Notes: generated by a model from the letters alone, not told the origin. A stretch of 64,000 nt of DNA from Oscillospiraceae bacterium (GCA_022793675.1 JAAWDH010000044.1:1-64000); one strand, 5' to 3'; positions 15,596 to 25,412 are shown, counted from the stretch's first letter. Translations and numbers: made by a program.

Positions 15596-17563
15596 ATGAA
15601 AAATCGTAAATTTTGGAACATCAAGATTCATATTTTTGTGCTGTTGGTCCTCTGTCTAATCCTGACGGGGCTGCTTTGGCAGGGGGATAAGCTGATTTTT
15701 GGCGCGGCGGCGGGGATTATAATTATCTATGGCGTCTTCGTGCTGATAGACCTGCGCAATATGCGGCGGCAGATCGGGCTTTTGCTTTCCAGCGAAGCCC
15801 AGCGTCTCCCTGGCAGCGACCGGGAAACATTGGAGCAGTTCCCAATCCCTGCCCTGCTTGTCACCGACCGCCGGGAAATTTTATGGTACAACAGCCTTTT
15901 CTTAGAACAGGTGCTGGATGGGCGGGACGCCTGCAGCGACAGCTTGGACATCCTAACCGACGCCTCCATTGAAGACCTCTGCCGCACAGAAGGGGTGTTG
16001 GTGACTTATAGGGAACAAATCCACCGGGTCACGGGAATGTGCTTAAACAAGGAATCCGGACTTCACACATTGCTGTTTACCGATATTACCCTGCTGTCGC
16101 AGGAAGCGAGCCTTTACCGGCTGACCCGCCCGTCGGTGATGCTGATTATGCTGGACAACTACAGCGATATCATGCAGCAGGCCAGGGAAAGCGAAAAATC
16201 CCGGATACTAGGGGCGATCGACCAAACGCTGGAGGAATTCGTCAGCCAGAAGACCAGCAGCTTTATCAAACGGTTTGAAGGCGACAAGTTCCTGATTGTC
16301 GTTGAAGAGCAGCACCTGGAAAAAATCATTGAAGGCCGCTTCTCCATCCTTGACGAAATCCGCCGGCTGGAAACCCCAGGCAACGCCCCTTTGACCCTCT
16401 CTATTGGCGTGGGCCGCGGGGAGGAAACGCTGGCCCAGAGCGAGGCTTCCGCCCGCCAAGCGCTGGATATGGCGCTGGGCAGGGGCGGCGACCAGGCTGC
16501 CATCAAAAACCAAAGCCAGTATGAATTCTATGGCGGCGTTTCCAAGGGAGTTGAAAAACGCACCAAGGTCAAGAGCCGGATTGTAGCCAACGCCTTATCG
16601 GAACTGATTGCCAATGCTGACCATGTGCTGGTCATGGGACACAAGTTCGGCGATTTGGACTGCGTCGGCGCGTCGGTGGGGATGGCTACGGCGGTCAGGA
16701 GCTTAGGCAAACAGGCTGAAGTGGTCATCAACCAGGACAAAAATCTTGCCAACATCCTAATCGAAATGGTCACCAAAGACGGCGGCAGCGGCTTATTTAT
16801 CGACCCCGACGAAGCCCGGTTCAGCATTACGCCCGATACCCTGCTGATTATCTGCGACACCCATACGCCGAACCTTGTGGAATCCAAGGAGATTTACGAA
16901 CGCTGCAAAACGGTGGTCATCATCGACCACCACCGCAAAATGGTCAACCATATCGATAACGCCGTCATCTTCTACCACGAGCCGTACGCCTCCTCCGCCT
17001 CCGAAATGGTGACAGAGCTGATCCAGTACATGGGCGACCATTGCCGCATCAGTTCGGTCGTTGCCCAGGCGCTGCTGTCGGGCATTATGCTTGACACCCG
17101 CAACTTTGTCCTCAAAACCGGCGTACGTACCTTTGAAGCCGCCGCCTACCTGCGGCGCATCGGCGCGGACACGATTGTCGTGCGCAAGCTCTTCGCCAGC
17201 ACGCTCGATTCCTATCAGCGCAAAACCCGCATTGTCAACGCCGCCCAAATCTACAAAAACTGCGCTGTGGCGGAAAGCGACTTTTCGTCGGAGGATATGC
17301 GGATTGTCGCCCCCCAAGCCGCCGACGAGCTTTTGGGTATTGACGGGGTAGATGGTTCCTTCGTTCTTTACGACGGCGGCGGACAAATCAATATCTCCGC
17401 CCGCTCAATGGGGGCAATCAATGTGCAGGTCATCATGGAAAAGCTGGGCGGCGGCGGCCACCATACAATGGCGGCGGCGCAGCTGCGCGGCGTTGAGATG
17501 GAGAAAGCAAGGCAGATGCTTTTTGAAAGTATCGATGAGTATTTCAAAGCCACTGCACGCTGA
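15596..17563 (+). CDS. gdpP: cyclic-di-AMP phosphodiesterase GdpP
   Basis: 655-residue membrane-anchored enzyme that hydrolyses c-di-AMP to pApA. Two transmembrane helices at about 10-28 and 33-52 are followed by a PAS-like region and a degenerate GGDEF domain (GDKF near 229-232 instead of GGDEF). DHH and DHHA1 domains complete it, with DLDCVG at about 353-358, IIDHHRK near 445 and GGGHHTMAA near 625. All hallmark residues of the DHH active site are present. The ATG six bases after GGGGGA is preferred to one two codons upstream. gdpP-rplI-dnaB order is conserved in Firmicutes, but here the block runs against the leftward replication fork. Confidence 0.95.
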   Translation: MKNRKFWNIKIHIFVLLVLCLILTGLLWQGDKLIFGAAAGIIIIYGVFVLIDLRNMRRQIGLLLSSEAQRLPGSDRETLEQFPIPALLVTDRREILWYNSLFLEQVLDGRDACSDSLDILTDASIEDLCRTEGVLVTYREQIHRVTGMCLNKESGLHTLLFTDITLLSQEASLYRLTRPSVMLIMLDNYSDIMQQARESEKSRILGAIDQTLEEFVSQKTSSFIKRFEGDKFLIVVEEQHLEKIIEGRFSILDEIRRLETPGNAPLTLSIGVGRGEETLAQSEASARQALDMALGRGGDQAAIKNQSQYEFYGGVSKGVEKRTKVKSRIVANALSELIANADHVLVMGHKFGDLDCVGASVGMATAVRSLGKQAEVVINQDKNLANILIEMVTKDGGSGLFIDPDEARFSITPDTLLIICDTHTPNLVESKEIYERCKTVVIIDHHRKMVNHIDNAVIFYHEPYASSASEMVTELIQYMGDHCRISSVVAQALLSGIMLDTRNFVLKTGVRTFEAAAYLRRIGADTIVVRKLFASTLDSYQRKTRIVNAAQIYKNCAVAESDFSSEDMRIVAPQAADELLGIDGVDGSFVLYDGGGQINISARSMGAINVQVIMEKLGGGGHHTMAAAQLRGVEMEKARQMLFESIDEYFKATAR

Positions 17564-17598
17564 CACATGGCTTTGCTCGGCAGCTGGTAGGCGCAATC

Positions 17599-17699
17599 CG
17601 ACGCAGTAGGGCCTAATGGCTGCGCAGACGTGTACCCGGGCGATTAAAAGTCTTTGCAGCTTAGCCTTGCTAAGCTAGGCTTTCCTTCAGAAAGCGTCG
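17599..17699 (-). repeat. dispersed intergenic repeat, copy D (101 bp)
   Basis: Reverse orientation, between gdpP and rplI. Read on the minus strand it begins CGACGCTTTCTGAAGGAAAGC, has CTTTTAATCGCCCGGGTA, and ends CCTACTGCGTCG. It is about 16 bp longer than other copies owing to an extra small palindrome (AGCTTAGCAAGGCTAAGCT) after the first one. Confidence 0.8.
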
Positions 17700-17744
17700 A
17701 AAATGTAATTCTACATAATCTTAAAAGAAAAGAGGAAAATCATC

Positions 17745-18191
17745 ATGAAAGTTATTTTATTGCAGGACGTAAAAGGCAGCGGCAAAAAAGGCGACCTGAT
17801 CAACGCCGCCGACGGTTATGCGCGCAACTTCCTGATCCCCAAAGGGCTGGCCATGGAAGCTACTGCCGGGGCTATCAACAACAAAAAGGTCCAGGACGCC
17901 GCCAAGGCTCACCACGCCCAGGTAGAACTGGACGAAGCAAAGCGCATCTGCGGCGAGTTGCAGGGCAAGACTGTCACTGTCACTGCCAAAGCAGGCAAGG
18001 AAGGGCGCCTGTTCGGCGCTGTCACAGCCAAGGAGGTGGCGGCGGCCTTAAACGAACAGTTTGGCGCCGCCGTAGAGAAGCGCAAGGTCTCCCTTCCGGC
18101 AGAAATCAAGGCCTTCGGCACCTTTGAATTTGAACTGAAGCTGCACACCGGCGTTGTCGCCAAAATGAAAGTCATGGTCAAAGAGGCGTAA
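17745..18191 (+). CDS. rplI: 50S ribosomal protein L9
   Basis: 148 residues, the standard L9 length. The N-terminal domain begins [34 protein letters not shown], which is diagnostic; a helix linker and the C-terminal rRNA-binding domain follow. It lies between gdpP and dnaB with an AGAGGA ribosome site, and a hairpin terminator follows the stop by 20 bp. Confidence 0.98.
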   Translation: MKVILLQDVKGSGKKGDLINAADGYARNFLIPKGLAMEATAGAINNKKVQDAAKAHHAQVELDEAKRICGELQGKTVTVTAKAGKEGRLFGAVTAKEVAAALNEQFGAAVEKRKVSLPAEIKAFGTFEFELKLHTGVVAKMKVMVKEA

Positions 18192-18210
18192 GCCTTAGAC
18201 GCTGTGCCGC

Positions 18211-18240
18211 AAAAAAGCGGGCTTTGCGGCCCGCTTTTTT
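18211..18240 (+). terminator. intrinsic terminator between rplI and dnaB
   Basis: Perfect 12-bp stem AAAAAAGCGGGC / GCCCGCTTTTTT with a six-base loop, ending in six Ts. The dnaB ribosome site starts 24 bp later, so some read-through is likely. Confidence 0.85.
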
Positions 18241-18275
18241 CCAACGTCTCGCAGCCTTGCCGGAAGGAGGATACG

Positions 18276-19649
18276 ATGGCAGAACCAGATTTTGCAGAAT
18301 TTGGGCACAACCTGCCCTACAGCCTCGAAGCAGAGCAGTCGGTGCTGGGCAGCATCCTGCTCAACGCCGACCTTTTAAGCGATGTAGCTGAAAAAATCAA
18401 ATCCCCCGCCCTTTTCTACACCAGCCAGCATCAGGCCATTTACGGGCTGATATTGCAGATGTTCAGCGAATCCGTACCAGTAGACTTTGTCACCCTGCTG
18501 GAGCGGGTCAAGACGCAGGATATCTTTGACAGCGACCAGAGCGCCCGCGCTTACCTGCTCCACCTGATGGACATTGCCACTACCGCCAATCTGGACAGCC
18601 ATTGCGCCATCATCGCTGAAAATTACCTGATGCGCAGCCTGCTGCGCGCTTCCGGCGAGATTGCCGACGCTGTTCGGCAGGGGGAGGGCAGCGCTTCCCA
18701 GCTGCTGGACGCCGCTGAACAGAAAATCCTTGACATCCGCCAAGGCCGCCAGAACACCGAAATGCACCCCATCAGTGAAGTCATCATTGGGGTGTATGAC
18801 AATATCTATCAAATGTACACCAAAACGGACAGCCGCTATACCGGCCTGCCCAGCGGTTTCCATGGGCTGGATACCGTCCTTTCCGGGCTGAACAAATCCG
18901 ACCTGATTTTAATCGCCGCCCGCCCCGGTATGGGCAAGACCACCTTCGCAATGAACATCGCCGCCAATGTGGCCCTGAAACAGCCCGATATTGATATTGC
19001 CGCCTTTTCGCTGGAAATGTCAGCGCCCCAGATCGTCTCGCGGATGCTCTGCGCCGACGCTTTCATCACCAGCGACAAGCTGCGTACCGGCCATCTGGAC
19101 CCGGAGGAATGGGGGAAGCTCGCCCAGACTGCCCAACGCCTTTCAGCCACCCATATCTATCTGGACGACACCGCCGGCATCACGGTCTCGCAAATCAAAG
19201 CCAAGGCCCGCAGGCTGAAAAACCTAGGGCTGATTATTATCGACTACCTGCAGCTGATGACTTCCGGCGGGCGGATAGAAAACCGGGTGCAGGAGATCTC
19301 CCAGATCACCCGCAGCTTAAAAATCATGGCCAAAGAGCTGGATGTCCCGGTGATCTGCTGCTCCCAGCTCTCCCGTGCCGCCGAACAGCGCCAGGGCCAC
19401 CGCCCGATGCTGTCCGACCTGCGGGAATCCGGTTCTATTGAACAGGACGCTGATATTGTGCTGTTCCTTTTCCGCGACGACTATTACGCCGGTGAAGGCG
19501 AGGAGGAACGGGAACGGGACAACGCCGCGCTGTGCATTGTCGCCAAAAACCGCCATGGCTCCACCGGCGATATCCCGATCGGCTTCCAGGGCGAATATTC
19601 CCGCTTTGCCAACCTGGAGATGAACCGCGATGCCCCGCCGCCCCGCTGA
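18276..19649 (+). CDS. dnaB: replicative DNA helicase DnaB
   Basis: 457-residue hexameric helicase (DnaC in Bacillus nomenclature). The N-terminal domain (NLPYSLEAEQSVLGSILL) and the RecA-like C-terminal domain with Walker A ARPGMGKTTF and the LIIIDYLQLM Walker B are all present, as is the DLRESGSIEQDAD motif. No intein is seen. The ATG follows GGAAGGAGG at 6 bases; longer in-frame starts would lie in the preceding terminator. Its 3' end overlaps the tilS-hpt start by 20 bp. Confidence 0.97.
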   Translation: MAEPDFAEFGHNLPYSLEAEQSVLGSILLNADLLSDVAEKIKSPALFYTSQHQAIYGLILQMFSESVPVDFVTLLERVKTQDIFDSDQSARAYLLHLMDIATTANLDSHCAIIAENYLMRSLLRASGEIADAVRQGEGSASQLLDAAEQKILDIRQGRQNTEMHPISEVIIGVYDNIYQMYTKTDSRYTGLPSGFHGLDTVLSGLNKSDLILIAARPGMGKTTFAMNIAANVALKQPDIDIAAFSLEMSAPQIVSRMLCADAFITSDKLRTGHLDPEEWGKLAQTAQRLSATHIYLDDTAGITVSQIKAKARRLKNLGLIIIDYLQLMTSGGRIENRVQEISQITRSLKIMAKELDVPVICCSQLSRAAEQRQGHRPMLSDLRESGSIEQDADIVLFLFRDDYYAGEGEEERERDNAALCIVAKNRHGSTGDIPIGFQGEYSRFANLEMNRDAPPPR

Positions 19650-21642
19650 CGCCCCCCGCCTGGAGAGCCGGTTTTTGGGGGAACTGGCCAAAGGCGGGCA
19701 CATTATCGCCGCCTTTTCCGGCGGCGCAGATTCGGTAAGCCTCCTCCACCGGCTCTGGGCTTTGCAGGGGAAACTTTCGCTGACGCTGGAAGCCGTCCAT
19801 CTCAACCATGGCCTGCGCGGCGCGGAAAGCGAACGGGACGAAGGGTTTGTCCGGGCGTTCTGCCGGCAGTTCGGCGTCCCGCTGACCGTCCGGCGGACGG
19901 ATATTGCCGCCCTTGCAAAAAAGCGCCGCCTATCGGAAGAAACCTGCGGCCGCGAAGAACGCTACCGCTTTTTTGACGAGTGCCGGGAAAAAGCAGCGCT
20001 ATCCTTCCCCTACGTCCTAATTGCCACCGCCCACACGCTGTCAGACGACCTGGAGACCGCCTTGTTCCGGCTGGCAAGGGGCACCGGCCCCGACGGGCTT
20101 TGCGGCATCCCGTTGGAACGGGAGGGCATTATCCGCCCGCTGCTGCGCTGCAGCCGGGAAATGGTGGAGGATTACTGCCGGCGCCAAGGGCTTGCCTTTG
20201 TCACCGACTCCACCAACGCTGACCCCGCTTATGCCCGCAACCTGATAAGGCTGGCCGTTATCCCGGCGCTGAAGAAGATAAACCCGGCGCTGGAGGAAAG
20301 CTTTTTACGGCTGCGGCTGGCAATGGAAGAGGACAAAGAATGCTTAGAGAGCTTGACGGACGCGCTGCTGGCAGGCGGGACGCTTTCAGCAGGCGTCCCG
20401 TTAGCCGGTTTTGCCGGGCAGCCGCCTGCGCTTGCCCATCGTGCGGCAAAACGCCTGCTTTTACAATCCAGTACGCCAGTCAATCAGAAAAATGTCCTAG
20501 CGTTATCGGAATTGATTGGCAAAGAGGCGGGCAGACTGGAACTATGCCCTGGCAAAGTTTTTGCTGTGCGGAAAAAGCATCTGGTTTTGGAAGAGATGGA
20601 CGGTACAGCGGGCAGATTTGCCCCAGTATGGGTGGACAAAATGCTGCTGGCAGACGGCAAGCCCCATTTTTTCCCTCTTTACCAAACGAACTTATTGTCC
20701 AATCTGACCCGAGAAAGCGGGAAAAAGCTCCGTTTGCAGGTGATTTCTGCCAAAGATTGGCCAAGCATAAAAAAAGTTTATGAAAACTTATTACTTTTTT
20801 CAGTTGACTATGATACAATAGACGCTGGTTTAGCATTTCGTTCCCGCGAACCCGGCGACCGCCTTGCACAGCAAGGCCGCCCCGGCAGCCGGACGCTGAA
20901 AAAGCTGTTCCAGGAAGCAGGGCTTCCTGCGCCGAAACGGCAGACAGCCCTTGTTGCGGCAGACGCTTCAGGGGTTGTCTGGGCGGAAGGCTTCGGCATC
21001 GACCGCCGCCTGGCGGCCGGCCCTGGAACGGAGCGGTTGCTGACAGCCTGTATGCTGCCCGCGCGGGAATCTGACACCATGGAAAAATCGGAGGCTTATA
21101 CGATGCATGACGACATTGAAAAGATCCTTTTGACCGAAGAGCAGATCGCCCAGAAGGTCAAAGCCTTGGGGGATCAGATTACCCAGGATTACCAAGGCAA
21201 AAACTTGATGCTGGTCAGCGTCTTGAAAGGGTCTGTGGCTTTTATGGCCGACCTGATGCGGGCGATTGACCTGCCCTGCCGGATTGATTTTATGTGCGTG
21301 TCCAGCTATGGCGCGGGGACTTCCTCTTCCGGCGTGGTACGGATTATCAAAGATTTGGATATTGACCTGCACAATATGGATCTGCTGCTGGTGGAGGACA
21401 TCCTCGACAGCGGTAAGACTTTACACTATATCACAAGGCTTTTGTCTGAACGGGGGACGGCATCCATCCGCATTGCCACCCTTTTAGATAAACCGGAACG
21501 CCGGGCAGTGCCGTTAAGCCCCGATTACTGCTGCTTTTCGGTCCCGGATGAGTTTGTGGTGGGTTACGGGCTGGATTATAACGAGCTTTACCGCAACCTG
21601 CCCTACATCGGCGTACTCAAGCCCCAGGTATATCAAGGCTGA
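19630..21642 (+). CDS. tilS-hpt: fused tRNA(Ile) lysidine synthase / hypoxanthine phosphoribosyltransferase
   Basis: 670 residues in one frame. Residues 1 to about 480 are TilS, which converts the wobble C of tRNA-Ile(CAU) to lysidine: PP-loop SGGADS at 30-35, HLNHGLRG, and a C-terminal TilS domain around RSREPGDRL. Residues 492-670 are a complete Hpt (purine salvage) with the PRPP loop VEDILDSGKT near 587-596 and VVGYGLDYNELYR. The same fusion is known in Listeria. A perfect GGAGG (21090-21094) lies 8 bases before an in-frame ATG at 21103, exactly where Hpt begins, so separate Hpt could also be made. The start overlaps dnaB by 20 bp. Confidence 0.93.
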   Translation: MPRRPADAPRLESRFLGELAKGGHIIAAFSGGADSVSLLHRLWALQGKLSLTLEAVHLNHGLRGAESERDEGFVRAFCRQFGVPLTVRRTDIAALAKKRRLSEETCGREERYRFFDECREKAALSFPYVLIATAHTLSDDLETALFRLARGTGPDGLCGIPLEREGIIRPLLRCSREMVEDYCRRQGLAFVTDSTNADPAYARNLIRLAVIPALKKINPALEESFLRLRLAMEEDKECLESLTDALLAGGTLSAGVPLAGFAGQPPALAHRAAKRLLLQSSTPVNQKNVLALSELIGKEAGRLELCPGKVFAVRKKHLVLEEMDGTAGRFAPVWVDKMLLADGKPHFFPLYQTNLLSNLTRESGKKLRLQVISAKDWPSIKKVYENLLLFSVDYDTIDAGLAFRSREPGDRLAQQGRPGSRTLKKLFQEAGLPAPKRQTALVAADASGVVWAEGFGIDRRLAAGPGTERLLTACMLPARESDTMEKSEAYTMHDDIEKILLTEEQIAQKVKALGDQITQDYQGKNLMLVSVLKGSVAFMADLMRAIDLPCRIDFMCVSSYGAGTSSSGVVRIIKDLDIDLHNMDLLLVEDILDSGKTLHYITRLLSERGTASIRIATLLDKPERRAVPLSPDYCCFSVPDEFVVGYGLDYNELYRNLPYIGVLKPQVYQG

Positions 21643-21681
21643 AAAAGGCCCTAAGCGTTCTGCTGAAAGGAGCGGTTTTAC

Positions 21682-23634
21682 TTGCAGAAAAAACGAGGCA
21701 TCTCCATTGCTATCATGGTTGTCGTGCTCATCTTCATGGTGATCATGTCGTCCTTCCTGCTGCGGCTGATGACGCCCGCCCAGGAGAGTTACAGCTATTC
21801 GGAAATTATTTATATGTTTGAGGATCAGAAGGTGGAGAAATACCAGCTGGACCTCGGTACCGGCGAGCTGACGATGCAGCTGGAAGGCCAGAAAAACCCA
21901 GTGGTCTACCGCCTTGCTGCCCCGGCTTACTTTTTGGACCAGGTCCAGCCGGCCATCGACCGGTACAATGACGAGCATCCCGACGCCCGGATGGAGTTTG
22001 AATGGATCCGCGCCACCGACAACAGCTGGCTGTGGAGCATTGTCCCCTATCTGCTGCTAATTGTCGGAATGGGCTTTTTGTGGTATTTTATGTTCAAGCA
22101 AGCCAACGGCGGCGGGAAAATGGGCCAGTTCGGCAAAGCCAGTATGAAAAACCCCGTTCAGATGGGCAAAAAGACGACCTTTGCCGAAGTAGCTGGGGCG
22201 GATGAAGAAAAAGAGGAATTGGCTGAGATTGTTGATTTCTTAAAGTATCCTAAAAAGTTTAACGAGCTGGGCGCGCGCATCCCTAAAGGCGTGCTGCTGA
22301 TGGGCCCTCCCGGTACCGGCAAGACGCTGCTGGCAAGAGCTGTGGCTGGCGAAGCAGGGGTGCCATTCTTCTCCATTTCCGGTTCGGATTTTGTTGAGAT
22401 GTTTGTCGGCGTGGGCGCTTCCCGCGTCCGCGACCTTTTCGAGCAGGCCAAGAAAAACGCGCCTTCGATCATTTTTATTGACGAGATTGACGCTGTCGGC
22501 CGCCACAGAGGCGCAGGCCTCGGCGGCGGTCATGACGAACGGGAACAGACGTTAAACCAGCTGCTGGTGGAGATGGATGGCTTCAGCAACAACGAAGGGA
22601 TTATTGTGATTGCTGCCACCAACCGGCGGGATATCCTTGACCCAGCGCTGCTGCGCCCCGGCCGCTTCGACCGGCAGATCGTCGTCAACTACCCTGACGT
22701 CAAGGGCCGCGAGGAGATCCTCAAGGTACATTCCCGCAACAAACCGCTGGGCTTTGACGTAGACCTGTCGGTCATCGCCAAGACGACGGCAGGGTTTACC
22801 GGCGCCGATTTGGAGAACTTGATGAACGAAGCGGCGCTGCTTGCCGCCCGCAAGGGCCGCAAGGCCATTGTCCTCAAGGATATTGAAGACGCCACCATCA
22901 AGGTCGTTGCAGGCCCGGAAAAACGCTCGCGGGTTATCTCGGACAAAGAGAAGAAGCTGACGGCCTACCATGAGGCCGGCCATGCCATTACGACCTACTA
23001 CAGCGACACCCAGGATCCCGTCCATGAAATCTCTATCATCCCCCGCGGCATGGCAGGCGGCTACACCCTGTCGCTGCCTGAACGCGACAAGAGCTATATG
23101 GGCAAACGGGAGATGGAAGAGCAGATTGTCACCCTGCTGGGCGGCCGGGTGGCGGAAGCGCTGATTTTAGAGGATATTTCCACCGGCGCGTCCAACGACC
23201 TGGAACGGGCGACCAAAATGGCCCGGAGCATGGTTACCCGTTATGGGTTCTCTGATCTTTTAGGACCGATTGTTTATGGACAGGATGAAGGTGAAGTTTT
23301 CCTTGGGCGGGATTTCAACAATATGCGCAATTACTCCGAGGAAGTCGCTGCTGAAATTGACAGCGAGATACGCCGTATTGTGGAGACTGGCTACGACACG
23401 GCCAAAACCTTGCTGAGCGAACACGCCGACCAGCTGCATTTGGTAGCGCGCTATCTGATCCAGCATGAGAAGGTGGACGAAGCGACGTTTGAAAAGCTGA
23501 TGAAAGGCGAGATCGAAATGATTGACCCTGAAACAGCGCCGGTACCGGAAGCAGACAGCGTTCCTGCCGAACCTGAAGACGAAACGAAACCTGCCGAAGA
23601 TAGCGACGACCCCTACAGAAGCCTTTTGGATTGA
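21682..23634 (+). CDS. ftsH: ATP-dependent zinc metalloprotease FtsH
   Basis: 650-residue membrane AAA protease that degrades misfolded membrane proteins and regulatory substrates. Two transmembrane helices (about 7-30 and 115-135) flank an extracytoplasmic domain. The AAA module has Walker A GPPGTGKT at 208-215, Walker B IIFIDEID and the SRH; the zinc site HEAGH is at 430-434. The start is TTG at 21682, preceded by AAAGGAG; no in-frame ATG is suitable. The acidic Pro/Glu-rich C-terminal tail is ordinary. tilS-hpt-ftsH is a conserved cluster. Confidence 0.97.
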   Translation: MQKKRGISIAIMVVVLIFMVIMSSFLLRLMTPAQESYSYSEIIYMFEDQKVEKYQLDLGTGELTMQLEGQKNPVVYRLAAPAYFLDQVQPAIDRYNDEHPDARMEFEWIRATDNSWLWSIVPYLLLIVGMGFLWYFMFKQANGGGKMGQFGKASMKNPVQMGKKTTFAEVAGADEEKEELAEIVDFLKYPKKFNELGARIPKGVLLMGPPGTGKTLLARAVAGEAGVPFFSISGSDFVEMFVGVGASRVRDLFEQAKKNAPSIIFIDEIDAVGRHRGAGLGGGHDEREQTLNQLLVEMDGFSNNEGIIVIAATNRRDILDPALLRPGRFDRQIVVNYPDVKGREEILKVHSRNKPLGFDVDLSVIAKTTAGFTGADLENLMNEAALLAARKGRKAIVLKDIEDATIKVVAGPEKRSRVISDKEKKLTAYHEAGHAITTYYSDTQDPVHEISIIPRGMAGGYTLSLPERDKSYMGKREMEEQIVTLLGGRVAEALILEDISTGASNDLERATKMARSMVTRYGFSDLLGPIVYGQDEGEVFLGRDFNNMRNYSEEVAAEIDSEIRRIVETGYDTAKTLLSEHADQLHLVARYLIQHEKVDEATFEKLMKGEIEMIDPETAPVPEADSVPAEPEDETKPAEDSDDPYRSLLD

Positions 23635-23649
23635 TTTTATATGCAAGGA

Positions 23650-23688
23650 TGGGAGATATGTTGTTTGGCCTATCTCCCCTTGTTTTCG
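23650..23688 (+). terminator. terminator after ftsH
   Basis: Stem GGGAGATA / TATCTCCC with a 12-base loop, followed by CTTGTTTT, 15 bp past the ftsH stop codon. Confidence 0.7.
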
Positions 23689-23698
23689 GAGGGACAGT

Positions 23699-24556
23699 AT
23701 GGGGAAGATTCTTTTTATTGACGTAGACGGCACGCTGGTGGATTATGAAGGGAATATCCCCGCTTCTGCCGTCTCGGCCATCCGGACAGCCCGGGAAAAC
23801 GGCTGCCGCGTTTATATCTGCACCGGCCGCAGCCGAGCCGAAGTTTATGCGCCGTTATGGGATATTGGGTTAGACGGCATGATCGGCGGCAACGGCAGCT
23901 ATGTGGAGGACCGCGGGGAAGTGATACTGCACCGGCTGATTACGCCGGAACAGGCAAAGCGGGCTGTCGATTGGCTCCACGAACGGGGGCTGGAATTTTA
24001 TTTGGAAAGCAATAACGGGCTGTTCGCCAGCGAGCATTTCGAGGAGGCTGGCAGGGCTGCTGTCGCCCTTTACTCCCAGCGCAAAGGCCGGGAACCCCAG
24101 ACTGTCCGGGAAGCTTTCCCGGACATGGTTTTCGGCGGCGAGCTTTACCGGGACGATCTGAATAAGATTAGTTTTTTGCTGTCCAGCTACCAGGATTATT
24201 TGGATGCGGCAGCCGCCTTCCCCGACCTGAAAGCGGGTACCTGGGGCGGCAAAGGGGAAGATGCGCTGTTCGGCGACCTAGGGGTCAAAGGGATCACCAA
24301 GGCTTCCGCGATTGAAGCGCTTCTCCGACACCTGGGGGCGAATGTAAAAGATACGGTTGCCTTTGGGGACGCCAAGGTCGACATCCCGATGTTTGAATAC
24401 TGCGCCTACAGCGTCGCCATGGGCAGCGGCGGTCCAGAGGCTAAAGCGGCGGCAGATTTCGTGACTGGTGATGTTGAACAGGATGGGCTTTACCAGGCAT
24501 TCGAGGCGCTGGGGCTATTGGGGACGCGGGGGTTACGGGAGTACGACGCTTTCTGA
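23699..24556 (+). CDS. Cof-type HAD-superfamily phosphatase
   Basis: 285 residues. HAD motif I (DVDGTL) is at residues 8-13, a Cof-type IIB cap is in the middle, and motif IV GDAKVDIPM is near the C-terminus. These enzymes dephosphorylate small sugar phosphates or cofactors; the substrate is not predictable. The ATG follows CGGAGG at 6 bases. The last few codons, encoding REYDAF, and the stop lie inside repeat copy E, so the C-terminus seems to have been rewritten by the repeat. Confidence 0.9.
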   Translation: MGKILFIDVDGTLVDYEGNIPASAVSAIRTARENGCRVYICTGRSRAEVYAPLWDIGLDGMIGGNGSYVEDRGEVILHRLITPEQAKRAVDWLHERGLEFYLESNNGLFASEHFEEAGRAAVALYSQRKGREPQTVREAFPDMVFGGELYRDDLNKISFLLSSYQDYLDAAAAFPDLKAGTWGGKGEDALFGDLGVKGITKASAIEALLRHLGANVKDTVAFGDAKVDIPMFEYCAYSVAMGSGGPEAKAAADFVTGDVEQDGLYQAFEALGLLGTRGLREYDAF

Positions 24557-24624
24557 AGAAAGCTTAGCAAAGACTTTTAATCGCTAGGGTATATGTTTGC
24601 AAGTCATTAAGTTCTACTGCGTCG
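24540..24624 (+). repeat. dispersed 85-bp intergenic repeat, copy E
   Basis: Begins AGTACGACGC and ends CTACTGCGTCG, with a perfect GCTTTCTGAAGAAAGC palindrome and the CTTTTAATCGCTAGGGTA core. This is the cleanest copy. Its first 17 bp encode the end of the HAD phosphatase. Confidence 0.85.
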
Positions 24625-24652
24625 AATAGGCCCGCGAAAGGAGAAAGTGTTA

Positions 24653-25312
24653 ATGGACAACTACGATGAACGCATTGCGCGCATTATGGCCAAAATTGAA
24701 GCGCTTAAAGAAAAGGAGTTTTCGATTACCTGCGGGGATTGGCCGCCAACTTGGGAGCCGCCGTTCAGCGAGGAAGAAGTGGCTGCCTTTGAAGCGGAGA
24801 AAGGAATCCGCCTTCCAGCGGATTATCGCCGTTTTATCACGACTGTCGCCGGCGCCGGCAGCCAGCCTTTCTATGGGCTGTTGCCTTTCCGGCAGGAAGA
24901 AGGTGCGCCGGAGCGCCCCTTCCCTTTCATGCTGGAGCATATCCTCTACTTCCTGCATATGACGGAGGAGGAGCTTGACGCGCTTGAAGGCGATGATGAG
25001 GACGACGAGGATGGTTCTTCCCTTGACCAGGGTCTGGTGGCGCTATGCACGGAAGGCTGCGGTATGGATAGCGTTCTTGTGGTGAACAGTGAAGATCCGG
25101 ATACTTATGGCACGGTTTGGTTCTTTGATGTGGCTAACGATTTCGGCGCTGCCCCAATGCGGGATAAGGCAACCGGCCGTCCTTTCCATTTCTTGGACTG
25201 GCTGGAATATTGGGCCGACCGGACAGCAGGCTTAAACGAGGACGACTATTTCAGTTTTTCGGAAACGGTCCAGCTGCCTGAACCGCCAGATAGCCTCGAC
25301 ATTATGGGGTAA
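24653..25312 (+). CDS. SMI1/KNR4 (SUKH) family protein
   Basis: 219-residue acidic protein. The N-terminal half fits the SMI1/KNR4 pattern: PPFSEEEVAAFEAEKGIRLPADYRRFITTVAGAG, then a hydrophobic GLLPF. The middle is very acidic (EGDDEDDEDG). SUKH proteins are commonly immunity partners of polymorphic toxins, but orphan copies also occur and no toxin gene is adjacent. The ATG lies 9 bases after AGGAG; a GTG two codons earlier would be too close. Domain call good, role unknown. Confidence 0.82.
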   Translation: MDNYDERIARIMAKIEALKEKEFSITCGDWPPTWEPPFSEEEVAAFEAEKGIRLPADYRRFITTVAGAGSQPFYGLLPFRQEEGAPERPFPFMLEHILYFLHMTEEELDALEGDDEDDEDGSSLDQGLVALCTEGCGMDSVLVVNSEDPDTYGTVWFFDVANDFGAAPMRDKATGRPFHFLDWLEYWADRTAGLNEDDYFSFSETVQLPEPPDSLDIMG

Positions 25313-25412
25313 AAAATGGGATGGATTAAGTAAAATTATTGTTGGTTTGATGGTTTTAGGATGCTTTACAAGCTTTGTTTTTGTGATATGTGTCAGAAAA
25401 GCAAAGAACCCC

